DNA from: Chryseobacterium sp. Bi04
GTDB lineage: Bacteria; Bacteroidota; Bacteroidia; Flavobacteriales; Weeksellaceae
Assembly (NCBI RefSeq): GCF_918698085.1
Contig: NZ_CAKKLP010000004.1
Location: 298,566 to 362,565, forward strand
Direction: 5' to 3'
DNA: 64,000 nt
The notes below the pieces were generated by a model that was given only the letters and a program-made list of their open reading frames with translations, did no database searches and was not told the origin of the DNA. Positions 43,273 to 52,072 of this stretch are shown here, piece by piece. Both the position numbers and the translations under genes were made by a program. Positions within the stretch are counted from its first letter, which is position 1, and every line of letters starts with the position of its first letter.

Positions 43273-44748
43273 ATGAAACGAAATAAAATACTGTTAATAT
43301 CTTTAATGTTATTAGGTTCTGTAGCTGCTGTACAAAGCTGCAGTGATGAATTTATCGATGTAAAACCATCAGAGTCAATGACGATTGATGACCTTGAAAA
43401 ATTTAATAATGACAATGGGGCAACTTATTTTGTAAATTCTATCTATGCCAAATTCTTAGATTGGAATATGAGTACGTTTGCCTGGATAGGGGTAACTTCC
43501 ATTATCTCTGATGATGCTGATAAAGGATCATCAGAAGGAGACACAGGATCAGATAAAAATCTTCTTGATGCCATCAATATTACTGCAACCACACCTTCCT
43601 TTAAGGAGCTTTTTGCTTCTAACTATCAGGGAATAAACAGGTGTAACCAGGCTTTACAATATATTCCAAAACTGGATAAGGCTAATCCTGAATTACGTAA
43701 AAGACTGATGGGAGAAGCTAAGTTCCTGAGAGCTTTTATGTACTTTACCCTGGTAAGATCTTTTGGAGGAGTTCCTTTAGTAGACCGTGTTCCGGTTCTT
43801 GGAAATGAAGTAGATAAAAAGATGCAGCTTACCAGAGTAAGCAAAGAAGAGATCTATGCATTTATTGAAAAAGACCTGAAAGATGCTATAGAAGCATTAC
43901 CTAATAAATCTGCATATGGAGCTACTGATGTGGGAAGGGCTTCAGTAGGGGCCGCTCACGCATTACTGGCTAAAGTATATCTTTACCAGAAGAAGTGGCA
44001 GCTGGCAGCAGAACAGTGCGATCTAGTTACCGGATATTCATTGACTCCTAATTTTATTGATATTTATAAAGTTTCAGGGGAAAATAATGCAGAATCTATC
44101 TTTGAAATCCAGGGGTCAGGAAGTGATGCCGGAAGAGCAATCCAGCAGTACAGTAAAGTACAGGGAGTTCGTGGTTCCGGAGGCTGGGGCTGGGGATTTG
44201 CAACCCCTACACAAGGTTTGTATGATGCTTACACAGCAGAAGGAGATACAGAAAGAAGAGATGCCACGATCATTCACAGAGATATGACGTTATACGACGG
44301 AAGATACATTCCAAATACTGTAGAAAATAAATTCTATAATTATAAGGCATACTCATCAGCATTCTATGACAAAGATGCTACAGATACCAATATCCGTTAT
44401 CTCAGATATGCAGAAGTTTTGTTGATCAAGGCAGAAGCACTTAATGAATTAGGACAAACCAGTGTGGCAATTCCATTATTGAATCAGGTGAGAACAAGAG
44501 CTAAAATTGCAGAAACAACAGCTACCACCCAGGCAGATGTAAGAATGGCTATCTGGAAAGAAAGAAGACTGGAACTGGCATTCGAACACGACAGATGGTT
44601 TGACCTTGTAAGAACGGGGCAGGCACAGGCAGCTATGGCAGCAGACGGTAATAAGAAATTCGTTGTTGGAAAACATGAATTATTCCCGCTTCCTTATGAG
44701 TTTATCATGGAAGCCGGAGGATTGTCTCAGCAAAACCCGAATTACTAA
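43273..44748 (+). CDS. SusD/RagB-type glycan-binding lipoprotein
   Basis: A 491-residue surface lipoprotein (lipobox AAVQSCSD) that caps the SusC barrel and binds the glycan. TPR-like helices include the family segments NQALQYIPKLD, GEAKFLRAFMYFTLVRSFGGVPLV (core LRAFMYFTLVRSFGG), ASVGAAHALLAKVYLYQKKW and IWKERRLELAFEHDRWFDLVRTG (core ERRLELAFEHDRWFDL). Length normal. Begins 4 bp after susC and is followed by an attenuator-like hairpin. Confidence 0.94.
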   Translation: MKRNKILLISLMLLGSVAAVQSCSDEFIDVKPSESMTIDDLEKFNNDNGATYFVNSIYAKFLDWNMSTFAWIGVTSIISDDADKGSSEGDTGSDKNLLDAINITATTPSFKELFASNYQGINRCNQALQYIPKLDKANPELRKRLMGEAKFLRAFMYFTLVRSFGGVPLVDRVPVLGNEVDKKMQLTRVSKEEIYAFIEKDLKDAIEALPNKSAYGATDVGRASVGAAHALLAKVYLYQKKWQLAAEQCDLVTGYSLTPNFIDIYKVSGENNAESIFEIQGSGSDAGRAIQQYSKVQGVRGSGGWGWGFATPTQGLYDAYTAEGDTERRDATIIHRDMTLYDGRYIPNTVENKFYNYKAYSSAFYDKDATDTNIRYLRYAEVLLIKAEALNELGQTSVAIPLLNQVRTRAKIAETTATTQADVRMAIWKERRLELAFEHDRWFDLVRTGQAQAAMAADGNKKFVVGKHELFPLPYEFIMEAGGLSQQNPNY

Positions 44749-44764
44749 AATACATACATAAACA

Positions 44765-44793
44765 AGAGGAGAGTGAAAATTCTCCTCTCATTT
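44765..44793 (+). terminator. Attenuator-like hairpin between susD and the glycanase gene
   Basis: AGAGGAGA and TCTCCTCT form an 8-bp stem, loop GTGAAAAT, followed by CATTTTATAA. Such partial terminators commonly separate susCD from lower-expressed enzymes. Confidence 0.7.
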
Positions 44794-44817
44794 TATAAAC
44801 CAGTAAACCATTTACCA

Positions 44818-46206
44818 ATGAAAAGGATCGTAGTATCAGCTGCAGTAGCCTCCCTGTTTTTTGTGTATTCATGCAAAAACATCCAGGGTTCCAAACAGGA
44901 AGCTTCGCAGGATAAAATAGTCAAAAGCAGTATTACAGATGAACAGTTGATGGATAAGGTACAGAAAGATGCTCTTACCTACTTCTGGGATTATGCAGAA
45001 CCCAATTCAATGTTGGGGAGAGAGCGTTATCACGAAGATAATATCTACCCGGATAATGATAAACATGTAATCACCACCGGCGGCTCAGGATTTGGATTGG
45101 CTACCATTCTGGTTGGAGTAGAAAGAGGATTTATTCCAAGAAAAGAAGCCGTAAAAAGACTTTCCCATATCATGGATTTTCTGGCAAAAGCAGACCGTCA
45201 TAAAGGGGCGTGGCCGCATTGGATTAATGGTGAAACAGGTAAGACCGTACCTTTCGGTAAAAAAGATAATGGAGGAGACCTGGTAGAAACAGCATTCCTT
45301 ACTTCAGGGATACTGATGACCCGTGAGTATTTTAAAAATGGAAATGCCGAAGAAAAAGCGTTAGCCGCAAAATGCGACGAGCTTTGGAAAGGGATTCAGT
45401 GGAACTGGTATACAAAAGGAGGCGAAAAAGTATTATACTGGCATTGGTCTCCGGAATATCAGTGGGACATGAATTTTCCTCTGGAAGGTTATAATGAATG
45501 CTTAATTACCTATATCCTGGCAGCATCTTCACCTACGTATGCCATTGATGCAGAAACCTACTATAAAGGCTGGACCAGAAACGGAACCTACCTTACCGAC
45601 AAAACAAAATACGGATTACCACTTTACGTAAAACATAATTACGCCGAAGAATATGGCGGACCGCTTTTTTGGTCACAATATTCATATATAGGACTTGATC
45701 CAACCGGACTTTCCGATAAACTGATCAAAAACTATTTTGAATTAAATAAAAACCAAACTCTTATTGATTACAAATATTGCGTGGAAAATCCAAAGCAATG
45801 GAAAGGGTATGGTCCCAATTATTGGGGGCTGACAGCTGGTTATACCAGAAATGAAGACGGAACTGCGGGCTACACGGCTCATATGCCCACCAATGATAAC
45901 GGAGTGATCACCCCTACAGCTGCCTTAAGCAGTTTCCCATACACCCCAAAAGAATCAATGAATTTCCTGAGGTTTCTGTATACCAAAAAACCTGAATTTA
46001 TAGGAAGCGCCGGACCTTATGATGCTACTTCTATTCATTATAACAATTGGTCTACCCCAAGGTACCTGGCGATTGATCAGGGGACAATAGCTCCAATGAT
46101 AGAAAACTACAGGTCAGGATTCCTTTGGAAACTGTTTATGAATGCACCGGAAATTCAGCAGGGATTAAAAAAATTAAGCTTTCAGTCCCCGAAATACGGA
46201 ATAAAA
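44818..46206 (+). CDS. GH144-type glucanase lipoprotein (glycoamylase-like, PF10091)
   Basis: A 463-residue exported lipoprotein (lipobox VYSCKN), with an alpha/alpha-barrel glycoamylase-like domain. Members of the GH144 endo-beta-1,2-glucanase family have this architecture, as found in Chitinophaga, and often sit next to a GH3 beta-glucosidase. Visible conserved segments: TTGGSGFGLATILVG, KGAWPHWINGETGKTVPF, GDLVETAFLTSGIL, YWHWSPEYQWDMNFPLEGYNE (core WHWSPEYQWDMNF) and AHMPTNDNGVITPTAALSSFPY (core NDNGVITPTAALSSFPY). ATG at 44818 is chosen to give the lipobox. Specificity is inferred from family and neighbours. Confidence 0.82.
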
Positions 46207-46222
46207 TAGATACCTTTCAATG

Positions 46223-46262
46223 AGCCACGAGTGCAGGATCATTGTGCACCCGTGGCTACTTT
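46223..46262 (+). terminator. Terminator after the GH144-type gene
   Basis: AGCCACG-A-GTGCA pairs with TGCAC-C-CGTGGCT over 12 bp with one mismatch, loop GGATCATTG, then a short T-rich tail. Confidence 0.75.
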
Positions 46263-46265
46263 GAT

Positions 46266-46359
46266 ATCAATAAAAACGGGCTTTATACCGTTTACGCAAA
46301 GAAGCCAATCTATGATAATGAGTATTTAACATCAATAGAAACGGGCTTTAGCCCGTTTA
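46266..46359. repeat. Direct repeats carrying an AAACGGGC/GCCCGTTT palindrome
   Basis: Two near-identical 29-bp units (46266-46294 and 46331-46359), each ATCAATA(A/G)AAACGGGC followed by TTTA and a palindrome half; the second unit is a perfect AAACGGGC-TTTA-GCCCGTTT hairpin. The same core is familiar as a dispersed palindrome in Flavobacteriia intergenic DNA. It lies between the GH144-type and esterase genes. Confidence 0.75.
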
Positions 46360-46408
46360 AATAAACAAAAAGCTATCCAATAGCTTTAGCCAAAACCTAA
46401 ATAACAAT

Positions 46409-47116
46409 ATGAAATTAAAATTAAAACACCTTCCCTTTTTGCTCCTTCCCCTTTCATTACAGATGAAGGCCCAGGAAATAAAATCCGAACTTAACAAAGA
46501 AATTAAAAGACCTGAAAAAATATCCTACATTCTGGATTACCCTCAAAAATCAAAAGGAAATGTTCCTTTAATTGTATTTCTTCACGGGTCGGGAGAAAGA
46601 GGTAGCAACCTGGAAATGGTAAAAGCACACAGCCCTTTCACCTATAAAGAACTGATCAAGGAGCCGGTGGCTATTCTGGCGCCACAATGTCCTGCAGATT
46701 CGTGGTGGGATACGGTGACCATTTATAATTTAATAAAAGAAATTCAGAAGAAATATAAAATTGATGCTTCCAGGATTTATCTTACCGGACTTTCCATGGG
46801 AGGCTGGGGTACTTTGAAATTAGCTATGGAGCATCCTGAAATGTTTGCTGCAGTAGTTTCAGTATGTGCACCTACAGATCAGGTGATGACAGCCAATATT
46901 CAGCAGTATAAAAATTTGAATATGAAAATATATCATGGCGGAATGGATGATATTGTACTGCCCGAAAATGCCTTTAAATTCTATCAGAAACTGCATCCGG
47001 TAAATCCGTCTGCAGAATTGGTGATCTTCCCGAATGATAACCACAACTCCTGGGATTCGGCGTATTCAAATCCTCAGCTGTATGAATGGATGTTATCAAA
47101 GAAAAAAGAAAAATAG
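46409..47116 (+). CDS. Alpha/beta-hydrolase esterase of the PUL
   Basis: A 235-residue secreted serine hydrolase. Signal peptide ends near MKAQ; fold motifs are IVFLHGSGERGSN (oxyanion region), nucleophile Ser in GLSMGGWG, catalytic Asp in GGMDDIVLP and His in NDNHNSWDS. Architecture resembles feruloyl/acetyl esterases and dienelactone-hydrolase-like enzymes of PULs. It may remove acyl groups from the glycan before the glycosidases act. Same strand as the SusCD cluster; the next gene has its own promoter region. Confidence 0.82.
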   Translation: MKLKLKHLPFLLLPLSLQMKAQEIKSELNKEIKRPEKISYILDYPQKSKGNVPLIVFLHGSGERGSNLEMVKAHSPFTYKELIKEPVAILAPQCPADSWWDTVTIYNLIKEIQKKYKIDASRIYLTGLSMGGWGTLKLAMEHPEMFAAVVSVCAPTDQVMTANIQQYKNLNMKIYHGGMDDIVLPENAFKFYQKLHPVNPSAELVIFPNDNHNSWDSAYSNPQLYEWMLSKKKEK

Positions 47117-47186
47117 ACAGGACTTAAAGAAATACAATGCTCAGTCGTCGTAAAACCTTGATTTTATTGAAGGCATATTGAATAAT

Positions 47187-47220
47187 TTTTATATTTTTGA
47201 ATATTGTCTTTTTTGGAGAC
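47187..47220 (+). promoter_or_regulatory. Promoter-like block of the GH3 gene, shared with susC
   Basis: TTTTATATTTTTG at 47187-47199 and the following 21 bases match the block at 40333-40366 upstream of susC without gaps (29 of 34 identical), including TATTTTTG as -7 and TGTCTTTTTT after it. Suggests joint regulation. Confidence 0.6.
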
Positions 47221-47258
47221 AATAAAAATAGGTCAATCAGATACAATCAGTCAAAAAA

Positions 47259-47274
47259 TAACGTTCTCACGTTA
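47259..47274 (+). promoter_or_regulatory. Candidate operator upstream of the GH3 gene
   Basis: TAACGT-TCTC-ACGTTA is a perfect 6-bp inverted repeat located 31 bases before the GH3 start, downstream of the promoter-like block; a possible binding site for a dimeric repressor. Confidence 0.4.
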
Positions 47275-47304
47275 ATTATAATAGAACAATAAGAAGTTAG
47301 ATTT

Positions 47305-49632
47305 ATGAAAAAACTAATCGTACTCGCTGCATTAGCCCTTTCGCCGGTATTCTCGGCACAGGAGATGGTGGATAAACCCGTACAGTCTTATCAGACAGCC
47401 CAATATCAGGCAAAAAAGAAAGCCTTTGTAGATAATCTGTTATCTAAAATGACTTTGGACGAGAAGATCGGTCAGCTCAACCTGCCGACTTCTGGAGATT
47501 TTACTACAGGAATGGCTCAAAGTTCCGATATTGGAAAAAAAGTAGAGCAAGGATTGGTAGGCGGATTGTTCAACATAAAAGGAGCTGACAAAATCAAAGC
47601 CGTTCAAAAAGTAGCTGTTGAAAAAAGCCGTTTGAAAATTCCAATGATTTTTGGAATGGATGTTATCCATGGTTATGAAACGACTTTTCCAATTCCATTA
47701 GGCTTAGCTGCATCATGGGATATGAACCTGGTACAGCAGTCTGCAAGAGTGGCTGCCAGAGAAGCTGCTTCAGACGGAATTAACTGGACTTTTTCGCCCA
47801 TGGTTGATATTTCCCGTGAACCAAGATGGGGAAGAGTGTCTGAAGGTTCGGGCGAAGATCCTTATTTAGGAAGTGAAATTTCAAAAAATATGGTGTATGG
47901 ATACCAGGGGAAAGATTTAGCCAATGGGACCAATATACTTGCCTGTGTAAAGCATTTCGCACTATATGGAGCAGGCGAATCGGGTAAAGATTACAATACC
48001 GTAGATATGAGCCATATAAGAATGTTCAATGAATATTTTCCGCCTTACAAAGCAGCTGTTGATGCCGGTGTAGCCTCTGTGATGGCCTCTTTCAATGAGG
48101 TGGACGGAGTTCCTGCAACAGGAAACAGATGGCTTCAGACTGAAGTGCTGAGGAACCAATGGAAATTCAAAGGTTTTGTAGTAACCGATTATACCGGTAT
48201 CAACGAGATGGTTGATCACGGAATGGGGGATATTCAGCAGGTTTCTGCTTTGGCTTTAAAAGCCGGAGTGGATATGGATATGGTAGGAGAAGGTTTTTTA
48301 ACAACCTTAAAAAAATCTTTATCAGAAGGAAAAGTGACACAGGCCGAAATTGATATGGCTGCCAAAAGAATTCTTGAAGCGAAATATGATTTAGGCTTAT
48401 TTGATAATCCATACAAACATGGAGATGCCAAGCTGGCGGCAAAAGAGGTTTACAATATGGAAAACCGTAATGTGGCAAGAAATGCTGCTGCTCAGTCGAT
48501 GGTTTTACTGAAAAATGAAAACCAGGTGTTGCCTTTGAAAAAATCAGGAACAGTGGCTGTTATCGGACCATTGGTTAATAATTCAATGAATATGGCCGGA
48601 ACCTGGAGTGTAGCTACAAAACATAATATTTCTGTTAATCTGGTACAGGGGCTGCAGGCTAATTATGGTAAGGAAGTTAAGTTCCTTTCTGCTAAAGGGA
48701 CGAACATCGATTATGATGCAAAATTAGAAGAAATCTACGCAGCTCACGGAAAGAAAACCGACAGAGATAGCCGTTCCAAAGAAGAATTGTTAAAAGAAGC
48801 AGTGGATATTGCCAATAAAGCCGATGTTATTGTTTTAGCAATCGGAGAATCTGCAGAAATGAGCGGGGAATCTTCTTCAAGAAGTGAAATTACAATCCCT
48901 CAGTCTCAGGTTGATTTGCTAAACGAATTGAAAAAGACCGGAAAACCTATTGCAATGGTCCTTTTCACAGGCCGTCCATTAGCTTTAACGAATGTAAAAG
49001 ATATTCCCGACGCTATTGTAAACGCATGGTTCCCGGGTTCAGAAGCAGGAAACGCACTTGCTGATGTATTATTCGGAAAAGTAAACCCTTCAGGAAAACT
49101 TCCGATGACTTTCCCAAGAAGCCTTGGTCAGGTGCCTATTTATTACAATGCTAAAAATACAGGCCGTCCTTTAGATCAGAAGTCTGTTGATAAATGTGAA
49201 TATCAAAGATTCCGTTCCAATTATATGGATGAATGTAATACTCCATTATATTCTTTCGGATATGGATTAAGCTATACAAAATTCAGTTATTCGGATATGA
49301 CTGTTTCTAATGCTAATCCAAAAGGAAACCAAACCATTCAGGCATCTGTGACCGTGTCTAATACCGGAAACTATGATGGAGCAGAGGTGGTTCAGCTTTA
49401 TATCAGAGATATGGTGGGAAGTATTACAAGACCGGTAAAAGAACTGAAAGGCTTCCAGAAAGTATTTCTGAAAAAAGGAGAATCCAAAAAAGTAACCTTT
49501 GAGATCAGCCCTGAGAATCTGAAATTCTATAACGGAGAGCTGAAATACGACTGGGAATCAGGAGAATTTGATGTGATGATCGGAACAAATTCTGACGAGG
49601 TGAAGCACTCAAAAATCACCTGGACTAAGTAA
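47305..49632 (+). CDS. bglX: GH3 beta-glucosidase, BglX-type
   Basis: A 775-residue periplasmic beta-glucosidase. Signal peptide ends near VFSAQE. The N-terminal TIM-barrel has KMTLDEKIGQLN, the sugar-binding KHFALYG, and the nucleophile Asp295 in VVTDYTGINEM. The (alpha/beta)6 domain follows (AVIGPLVNN; ASSSRSEITIPQSQ-type acid/base loop, here ESSSRSEITIPQSQ), and a C-terminal fibronectin-III-like domain ends the protein. It releases glucose from oligosaccharides imported by SusCD; length and motif order match E. coli BglX. Confidence 0.93.
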   Translation: MKKLIVLAALALSPVFSAQEMVDKPVQSYQTAQYQAKKKAFVDNLLSKMTLDEKIGQLNLPTSGDFTTGMAQSSDIGKKVEQGLVGGLFNIKGADKIKAVQKVAVEKSRLKIPMIFGMDVIHGYETTFPIPLGLAASWDMNLVQQSARVAAREAASDGINWTFSPMVDISREPRWGRVSEGSGEDPYLGSEISKNMVYGYQGKDLANGTNILACVKHFALYGAGESGKDYNTVDMSHIRMFNEYFPPYKAAVDAGVASVMASFNEVDGVPATGNRWLQTEVLRNQWKFKGFVVTDYTGINEMVDHGMGDIQQVSALALKAGVDMDMVGEGFLTTLKKSLSEGKVTQAEIDMAAKRILEAKYDLGLFDNPYKHGDAKLAAKEVYNMENRNVARNAAAQSMVLLKNENQVLPLKKSGTVAVIGPLVNNSMNMAGTWSVATKHNISVNLVQGLQANYGKEVKFLSAKGTNIDYDAKLEEIYAAHGKKTDRDSRSKEELLKEAVDIANKADVIVLAIGESAEMSGESSSRSEITIPQSQVDLLNELKKTGKPIAMVLFTGRPLALTNVKDIPDAIVNAWFPGSEAGNALADVLFGKVNPSGKLPMTFPRSLGQVPIYYNAKNTGRPLDQKSVDKCEYQRFRSNYMDECNTPLYSFGYGLSYTKFSYSDMTVSNANPKGNQTIQASVTVSNTGNYDGAEVVQLYIRDMVGSITRPVKELKGFQKVFLKKGESKKVTFEISPENLKFYNGELKYDWESGEFDVMIGTNSDEVKHSKITWTK

Positions 49633-49674
49633 GAAGCTGGAGGAGATTTTTCACATCAAAGTGTTTTGTTTGTG

Positions 49675-49700
49675 TTTTTGGCATGATTTTTTATAGTACC
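49675..49700 (+). promoter_or_regulatory. Sigma-54-like -24 element upstream of small gene copy 1
   Basis: TTTTTGGCATGATTTTT resembles the TGGCAY part of sigma-54 promoters; at the -12 position the sequence is TA, not GC. The same element recurs at 50309-50325 before copy 2 (TTTTGGCACGATTTTT). Conservation in both copies supports a real signal; the sigma-54 reading is tentative. Confidence 0.3.
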
Positions 49701-49733
49701 CACGATAGGTATTATAACAATACAACAACAAAC

Positions 49734-50123
49734 ATGAAAAAAACAATTTTACTTAGCACGATGTTCCTTGGTTCTTTAGTATTCGCACAGGAAATGACCA
49801 TAAAAGGAGGCGATAGAGATGCTCACGGATGTATTGGTTCTGCAGGGTATACCTATTCTCAGATCAAAAAGGACTGTATAAGAACTTTTGAAGAAAAAAT
49901 CAAATTAAAAGAGGTTTCTTCAGATGGCGGTTATATCGCAGCAGTGATTTTCAGCAAAGACAAGAAAAAAGCGGAGGTTTTCGTTAAAGACGTTGAAGCA
50001 GGAAGCATCATTCTTACCAGAGCGGGAAAAGCAAAAGCTTGGAAAAAAGACGGTTATGTACTGGTTCCTTTCAAAAAAAGCGGTTATCAGCTTAAAAAGG
50101 ATAATGTCGTAATCTATCAATAA
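49734..50123 (+). CDS. Small secreted protein, tandem copy 1
   Basis: A 129-residue exported protein: signal peptide MKKTILLSTMFLGSLVFAQ, then a compact mature domain with two Cys (HGCIGSAG and KDCIRTF, a likely disulphide) and a Lys-rich beta-type body (YIAAVIFSKDKKKAEVFVKD, core AVIFSKDKKKAEVFVKD). The family is not recognised; HGCIGSAGYTYS resembles heme or calcium-binding secreted peptides of Flavobacteriia, but this is not established. ATG at 49734 is chosen to keep the signal peptide. It is followed by a terminator and an almost identical copy. Confidence 0.82.
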   Translation: MKKTILLSTMFLGSLVFAQEMTIKGGDRDAHGCIGSAGYTYSQIKKDCIRTFEEKIKLKEVSSDGGYIAAVIFSKDKKKAEVFVKDVEAGSIILTRAGKAKAWKKDGYVLVPFKKSGYQLKKDNVVIYQ

Positions 50124-50128
50124 AAAAT

Positions 50129-50162
50129 AAAAGCAGGAAATCAATTCGATTTCCTGTTTTTT
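50129..50162 (+). terminator. Terminator after small gene copy 1
   Basis: AGGAAATC and GATTTCCT pair across AATTC, followed by GTTTTTTATTT. The same hairpin follows copy 2. Confidence 0.82.
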
Positions 50163-50359
50163 ATTTAATGACGAATGTTCAGACACTATTACACCGATAC
50201 AGGGATAACAGTTCCAAAGAAGAATCGTTAAAATATGAGCAACCCCGAGAATGAAATTCTATAATGGACATCCGAAAAAGTTTTCACAGGTAAGTGTGTT
50301 GTAAGTATTTTGGCACGATTTTTAATAATACCACGATAGTTATAACAACACGACAAAAC

Positions 50360-50749
50360 ATGAAAAAAACAATTTTACTTAGCACAATGTTCCTTGGTTC
50401 TTTAGTATTCGCACAAAAAACACCCGTATTAGGTGGCGATAGAGATGCTCACGGATGTATCGGTTCAGCAGGATATACGTATTCTCAAATCAAAAAAGAC
50501 TGTATAAGAACTTTTGAAGAAAAAATCAAATTAAAAGAGGTTTCTTCAGACGGAGGTTATATTGCAGCAGTTATTTTCAGCAAAGACAAGAAAAAAGCGG
50601 AGGTTTTCGTTAAAGACGTTGAAGCAGGAAGCATCATTCTTACCAGAGCGGGAAAAGCAAAAGCTTGGAAAAAAGACGGTTATGTACTGGTTCCTTTCAA
50701 AAAAAGCGGCTATCAGCTTAAAAAGGATAATGTAGTAATCTATCAATAA
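50360..50749 (+). CDS. Small secreted protein, tandem copy 2
   Basis: A 129-residue paralogue of the gene just upstream. Identical from HGCIGSAG to the C-terminus at the protein level; only the first mature residues differ (QKTPVLGG versus QEMTIKGG). The nucleotide sequence, upstream element and terminator are duplicated too, giving a unit of about 626 bp. The near identity implies a recent duplication; the two copies could recombine to delete one. Confidence 0.82.
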   Translation: MKKTILLSTMFLGSLVFAQKTPVLGGDRDAHGCIGSAGYTYSQIKKDCIRTFEEKIKLKEVSSDGGYIAAVIFSKDKKKAEVFVKDVEAGSIILTRAGKAKAWKKDGYVLVPFKKSGYQLKKDNVVIYQ

Positions 50750-50754
50750 AAAAT

Positions 50755-50790
50755 AAAAACAGGAAATCAATTCGATTTCCTGTTTTTATT
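50755..50790 (+). terminator. Terminator after small gene copy 2
   Basis: AGGAAATC and GATTTCCT pair across AATTC, then GTTTTTATTTT. Copy of the structure at 50129. Confidence 0.82.
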
Positions 50791-50834
50791 TTAAGGAAGA
50801 ATGATCAGCCTGTCATTCCTCGTTTTATTAAGTT

Positions 50835-52004
50835 TTAGAAGGCAGCTACTGCCTCTTCGGCATAAACAACACCTTCATAACAAGCATTGTATATTGCTTT
50901 TAATTCATCTAATGAAGGAACACGTGGATTGAATCCCGTACAAGGATCTGCCAAAGCATTGGCTGTGATATAATCAAGGTTTTTGTCCCAATCCTCTTTT
51001 GAAATTCCAAATGCTTTAAGAGAAGCATTATTATTTACCTCAGAACGTAATGTTTCAATAGCCTGAGCAAGATCTTCAGCCGTTTCCTTACCGATTACTT
51101 TAGCCAGATCAGGATAACGGTCTGTTGCCAGAGCATTATAACGGATCACATTCGGAAGGAAGATGGCATTGGAAGCCCCATGAGGAATTCCATATAAAGC
51201 TCCTACCTGGTGGGATAAAGAATGAACGATTCCCAACCATGCATTATTGAATGCCAGACCAGCCATGAAAGAGGCATCATGCATATTTTGACGGGCCTTA
51301 ATGTTGTCAGGATGGTTTACGGCTTCTTTAAGATTGTCAAAAACAATTTCCAACCCTCCTTTTGAAAGGGCATCAGCATAGTTATTCTCAATATTTGAAA
51401 CATAAGCTTCCACACAGTGTGTCAAAGCATCCAGTCCTGTATTTGAAGTGATATGAGCCGGCATGGAAGCACAGATTTCACCATCCACAATTGCAATATC
51501 CGGAGTCAGTTCATAAGAAACAATGGGATATTTTACTCCTTTTTCACGGTCTGTGATAACGGCTAAACCTGTAGTTTCAGTTCCTGTTCCACTGGTAGAA
51601 GGAATAGCAATAAATTTAGCTTTATTTCTTAAAACCGGTACCGTAAACGGTTTGATCATGGTTTCAAAATCGGCATCAGGATACTCATAAAACACCCACA
51701 TGATTTTGGCAGCATCAATGGCTGAACAGCCTCCCAATCCGATCACCCAGTCAGGTTCAAAAGTTTTCATTACTTCAGCCCCTTTCATACAAGTTCCGGA
51801 AGACGGATCTTCTTCCACACCTTCGAAAATCTGTGTTTCAATACCTGCTTCAGTAAGGTAAGCAACTGCTTTATCCAATGTTCCGCTCTTTCTCATTGAG
51901 CTTCCTCCAGTTACAATAACCGCTTTTTTACCGGTAATATTCTTTAATTCTTCAAGGCTTCCCGCTCCATGGAAAACTTCTCCTGCGATAAATAATTTAC
52001 TCAT
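50835..52004 (-). CDS. Iron-containing alcohol dehydrogenase
   Basis: A 389-residue group III alcohol dehydrogenase, NAD(P)-dependent and iron-dependent. The nucleotide-binding GGCSAIDAAK motif is at residues about 92-101; metal ligands lie in DALTHCVEAYVS (Asp, His) and HSLSHQVGALYGIPHGASNA (core HSLSHQVGALYGIPHG, two His). Length and domain order are normal. An AraC regulator lies 68 bp upstream on the same strand and may control it. Confidence 0.93.
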   Translation of the reverse strand: MSKLFIAGEVFHGAGSLEELKNITGKKAVIVTGGSSMRKSGTLDKAVAYLTEAGIETQIFEGVEEDPSSGTCMKGAEVMKTFEPDWVIGLGGCSAIDAAKIMWVFYEYPDADFETMIKPFTVPVLRNKAKFIAIPSTSGTGTETTGLAVITDREKGVKYPIVSYELTPDIAIVDGEICASMPAHITSNTGLDALTHCVEAYVSNIENNYADALSKGGLEIVFDNLKEAVNHPDNIKARQNMHDASFMAGLAFNNAWLGIVHSLSHQVGALYGIPHGASNAIFLPNVIRYNALATDRYPDLAKVIGKETAEDLAQAIETLRSEVNNNASLKAFGISKEDWDKNLDYITANALADPCTGFNPRVPSLDELKAIYNACYEGVVYAEEAVAAF

Positions 52005-52072
52005 TTTTCTTAGTTAATTTTTGATGAAACAAAATTAGATAAGACGAAACAGGTAATGTTATACAAACAGGA

